From positions 1 to 15,228 of the forward strand of contig JAEWEH010000012.1 in the NCBI GenBank assembly GCA_023389535.1: DNA of 15,228 nt. The letters are read 5' to 3'. The notes beneath the pieces are model-generated. The model did not search any database and was not told the origin of the DNA. It saw only the letters and a program-made list of their open reading frames with translations. This DNA comes from Pseudomonadota bacterium (GTDB taxonomy: Bacteria > Pseudomonadota > Gammaproteobacteria > Burkholderiales > Burkholderiaceae_B). Both the position numbers and the translations under genes were made by a program. This document shows positions 13,927-15,228 of the stretch, one piece after another (the first letter of the stretch is position 1; the number at the start of each line of letters is the position of its first letter).

Positions 13927-15201
13927 TCAGGTCGCCAGATGATCGCGGATATCCACCAGCGAACGGGCATCGCCGAAAGCTCCGGCTTTGATGATAATGG
14001 GCAGGTCGGGATACGTATCCGCATGGATGCGGGTTGCGCCGGTGATGCGCGATTGCCGGCCACGAAGGCGCTGGATCCCCAGCTTCTGGAAGAGCGCCCG
14101 CGACGTATCGCCGCCGCAGCAAACCAAAGCCCCCAGCCGCGGCAGGCGGGGCGCCACCAGATTCGCCATGCGGCATGCGAGTTCCAGGGAGTCTTCCGGG
14201 CGAAACTCGCCTTCGGAGGCGATGCAGAGGATCAAATCTTGCCTCTTCGCGAGTATCGAATCTATCTTCAGCTGTACATCCCGATCCTGCCCGCCAGCAA
14301 GAGCGCGGGGTGACACTGCAAGCTGCTGGACTTGGTTCGTTTCGAGCAATGCATGCATCTGCTGCCTGGCCACGCTGGAATAACTGCCAACGAGGAACAG
14401 GCGGCTGCCGTTGCCGGCGCAAGCGAAGGGAAACGGCTGGTGCGATGCATCCTGGTGGCGGGACGGCAGCGTGTCATCCAGTGCGTAGGCTAGCCCGCCG
14501 CTGCCCACCCATATGCAGGCGATGGATGCCGACAGTGCCGCGTCGACGATGCGCTGAAGGTCGTCCATTGTTTCCGTGTCGCAAACCATGGCGGGCATGG
14601 GCCGGGACGCCGCTTCTTCCATGTGCCTGATCATGGCCGATCTATCCCGGGCGCGGATAAGCGGGATGGGAAGCGATACGCAGGTGAAGCCATGGCGCGC
14701 CAGGTCCGCCGCGATCGGCTGACGGTCAGGGGCGGGTTTGGAAAATGGTTCCATCTGGCCGTTTGGAAAGCCATTCTCCATGACCAGGCAGCCGTTCTTT
14801 AATAGGCGCCCCAAACGGGGGTGGGCCGGAGCGACCAGAACAAGTACGGGCGTACGGTGTTTTCCTTGGGCGCGTAAGGCGAGGCTCTGGTAAATGGCTG
14901 CAAGTTCGGCGCCGACATGGCCGCGTAGCGTGGAATCTATTTTTTTGAATAGCTGGATGCCTGAGGCGGGAAGAGAATCGGCAAACCGCCTTACTGTATG
15001 GACCGCTTCCACTTCAGGCATACGCCGCGTGTCCAGATCAATGGCGACGACCGGGCCTCGGGCTTCTGGCGGCATGCGCGGTTCAAGCAGGATGTCCACG
15101 TCTTGGCATCTACCCGCTAACGCCACAGCGGTGTCTGCAGCTCCCGTCAGATCGTCGGCCATAAGAACGAATCGGCCGCGATGGAGTGCGGCAGTAGACA
15201 A
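13927..15201 (-). CDS. Four-carbon acid sugar kinase (DUF1537 family; DtnK/DenK-like), start uncertain
   Basis: DUF1537 kinases phosphorylate four-carbon acid sugars such as D-threonate, L-threonate or D-erythronate at O4 using ATP. The 424-residue frame has an N-terminal substrate-binding domain with VLMADDLTGAADTAV (12-26), DLDTRR (55-60) and KKIDSTLRGHVGAEL (86-100). The C-terminal nucleotide-binding domain has LVGSYSSVARQQ (270-281), a glycine-rich CCGGDTSRAL (361-370) and IIIKAGAFGD (402-411). Length and domain order fit the family (about 420-450). The neighbouring pdxA2 supports D-threonate or D-erythronate rather than L-threonate as substrate class, but this is inference. The 5' end is unresolved. 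The first available start is TTG 15201, with no Shine-Dalgarno, and the frame stays open to 15228, so the gene may begin outside the window. The internal ATG at 15162 would remove the first beta strand and is unlikely. Confidence 0.88.
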   Translation of the reverse strand: MSTAALHRGRFVLMADDLTGAADTAVALAGRCQDVDILLEPRMPPEARGPVVAIDLDTRRMPEVEAVHTVRRFADSLPASGIQLFKKIDSTLRGHVGAELAAIYQSLALRAQGKHRTPVLVLVAPAHPRLGRLLKNGCLVMENGFPNGQMEPFSKPAPDRQPIAADLARHGFTCVSLPIPLIRARDRSAMIRHMEEAASRPMPAMVCDTETMDDLQRIVDAALSASIACIWVGSGGLAYALDDTLPSRHQDASHQPFPFACAGNGSRLFLVGSYSSVARQQMHALLETNQVQQLAVSPRALAGGQDRDVQLKIDSILAKRQDLILCIASEGEFRPEDSLELACRMANLVAPRLPRLGALVCCGGDTSRALFQKLGIQRLRGRQSRITGATRIHADTYPDLPIIIKAGAFGDARSLVDIRDHLAT

Positions 15202-15228
15202 GGTATGGCTGGAGCGACAGCAGTCTGG

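Noticed and set aside
12832..14313. + strand open frames of 219 and 235 codons over pdxA2 and the kinase
   Set aside because: They are antisense to two genes with clear family motifs and have no independent support.
1..15228. Search for mobile elements, tRNA genes, CRISPR arrays or long direct repeats
   Set aside because: By eye I found no transposase, integrase, tRNA cloverleaf, regularly spaced repeat or flanking duplication. The similarity between the GH13 genes is family resemblance, not a nucleotide repeat.

Overview
The window looks like chromosomal DNA of a GC-rich betaproteobacterium, most likely Burkholderiales/Alcaligenaceae (Bordetella, Achromobacter or Pusillimonas type). This is an inference from the high G+C, the Bug/TctC-type periplasmic receptor (a family greatly expanded in that group), and the glgB-glgX-treZ-malQ-treY gene order. 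I see no mobile element, tRNA, rRNA or CRISPR array.

Region 1 (1-10122, + strand) is the 3' part of an alpha-glucan/trehalose operon. It holds glgB (5' end outside the window), glgX/treX, treZ, malQ and treY. The genes are packed tightly: glgB and glgX are 1 nt apart, and each of the next three junctions is a 4-nt ATGA stop/start overlap. All five enzymes keep their three catalytic acids (GH13 or GH77). Together they branch and debranch a glycogen-like glucan, disproportionate the released maltooligosaccharides, convert the reducing end to a trehalosyl group (TreY) and release free trehalose (TreZ).

Region 2 (10148-11437, - strand) is a complete glutamate dehydrogenase gene. It runs convergently into treY with only 25 nt between the stop codons. 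A 355-nt spacer (11438-11792) separates it from the divergent Bug receptor gene. Candidate promoters for both genes and a perfect GC-rich inverted repeat lie in this spacer.

Region 3 (11793-15201) holds a Bug/TctC solute receptor gene (+). Convergent to it is a two-gene - strand operon of a DUF1537 four-carbon acid-sugar kinase and a PdxA2-type 4-phosphate dehydrogenase. This kinase/dehydrogenase pair is the known core for catabolism of D-threonate or D-erythronate-like acid sugars to dihydroxyacetone phosphate and CO2. The PdxA homologue is therefore probably catabolic, not a vitamin B6 enzyme. The kinase start is unresolved: a TTG at 15201 is available, but the frame stays open to the window edge.

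Most of the window is conventional metabolism. The points most worth a second look are the coupled glucan-to-trehalose operon, the acid-sugar module with its adjacent receptor, and the regulatory spacer at 11438-11792. I did not find a convincing new type of system.
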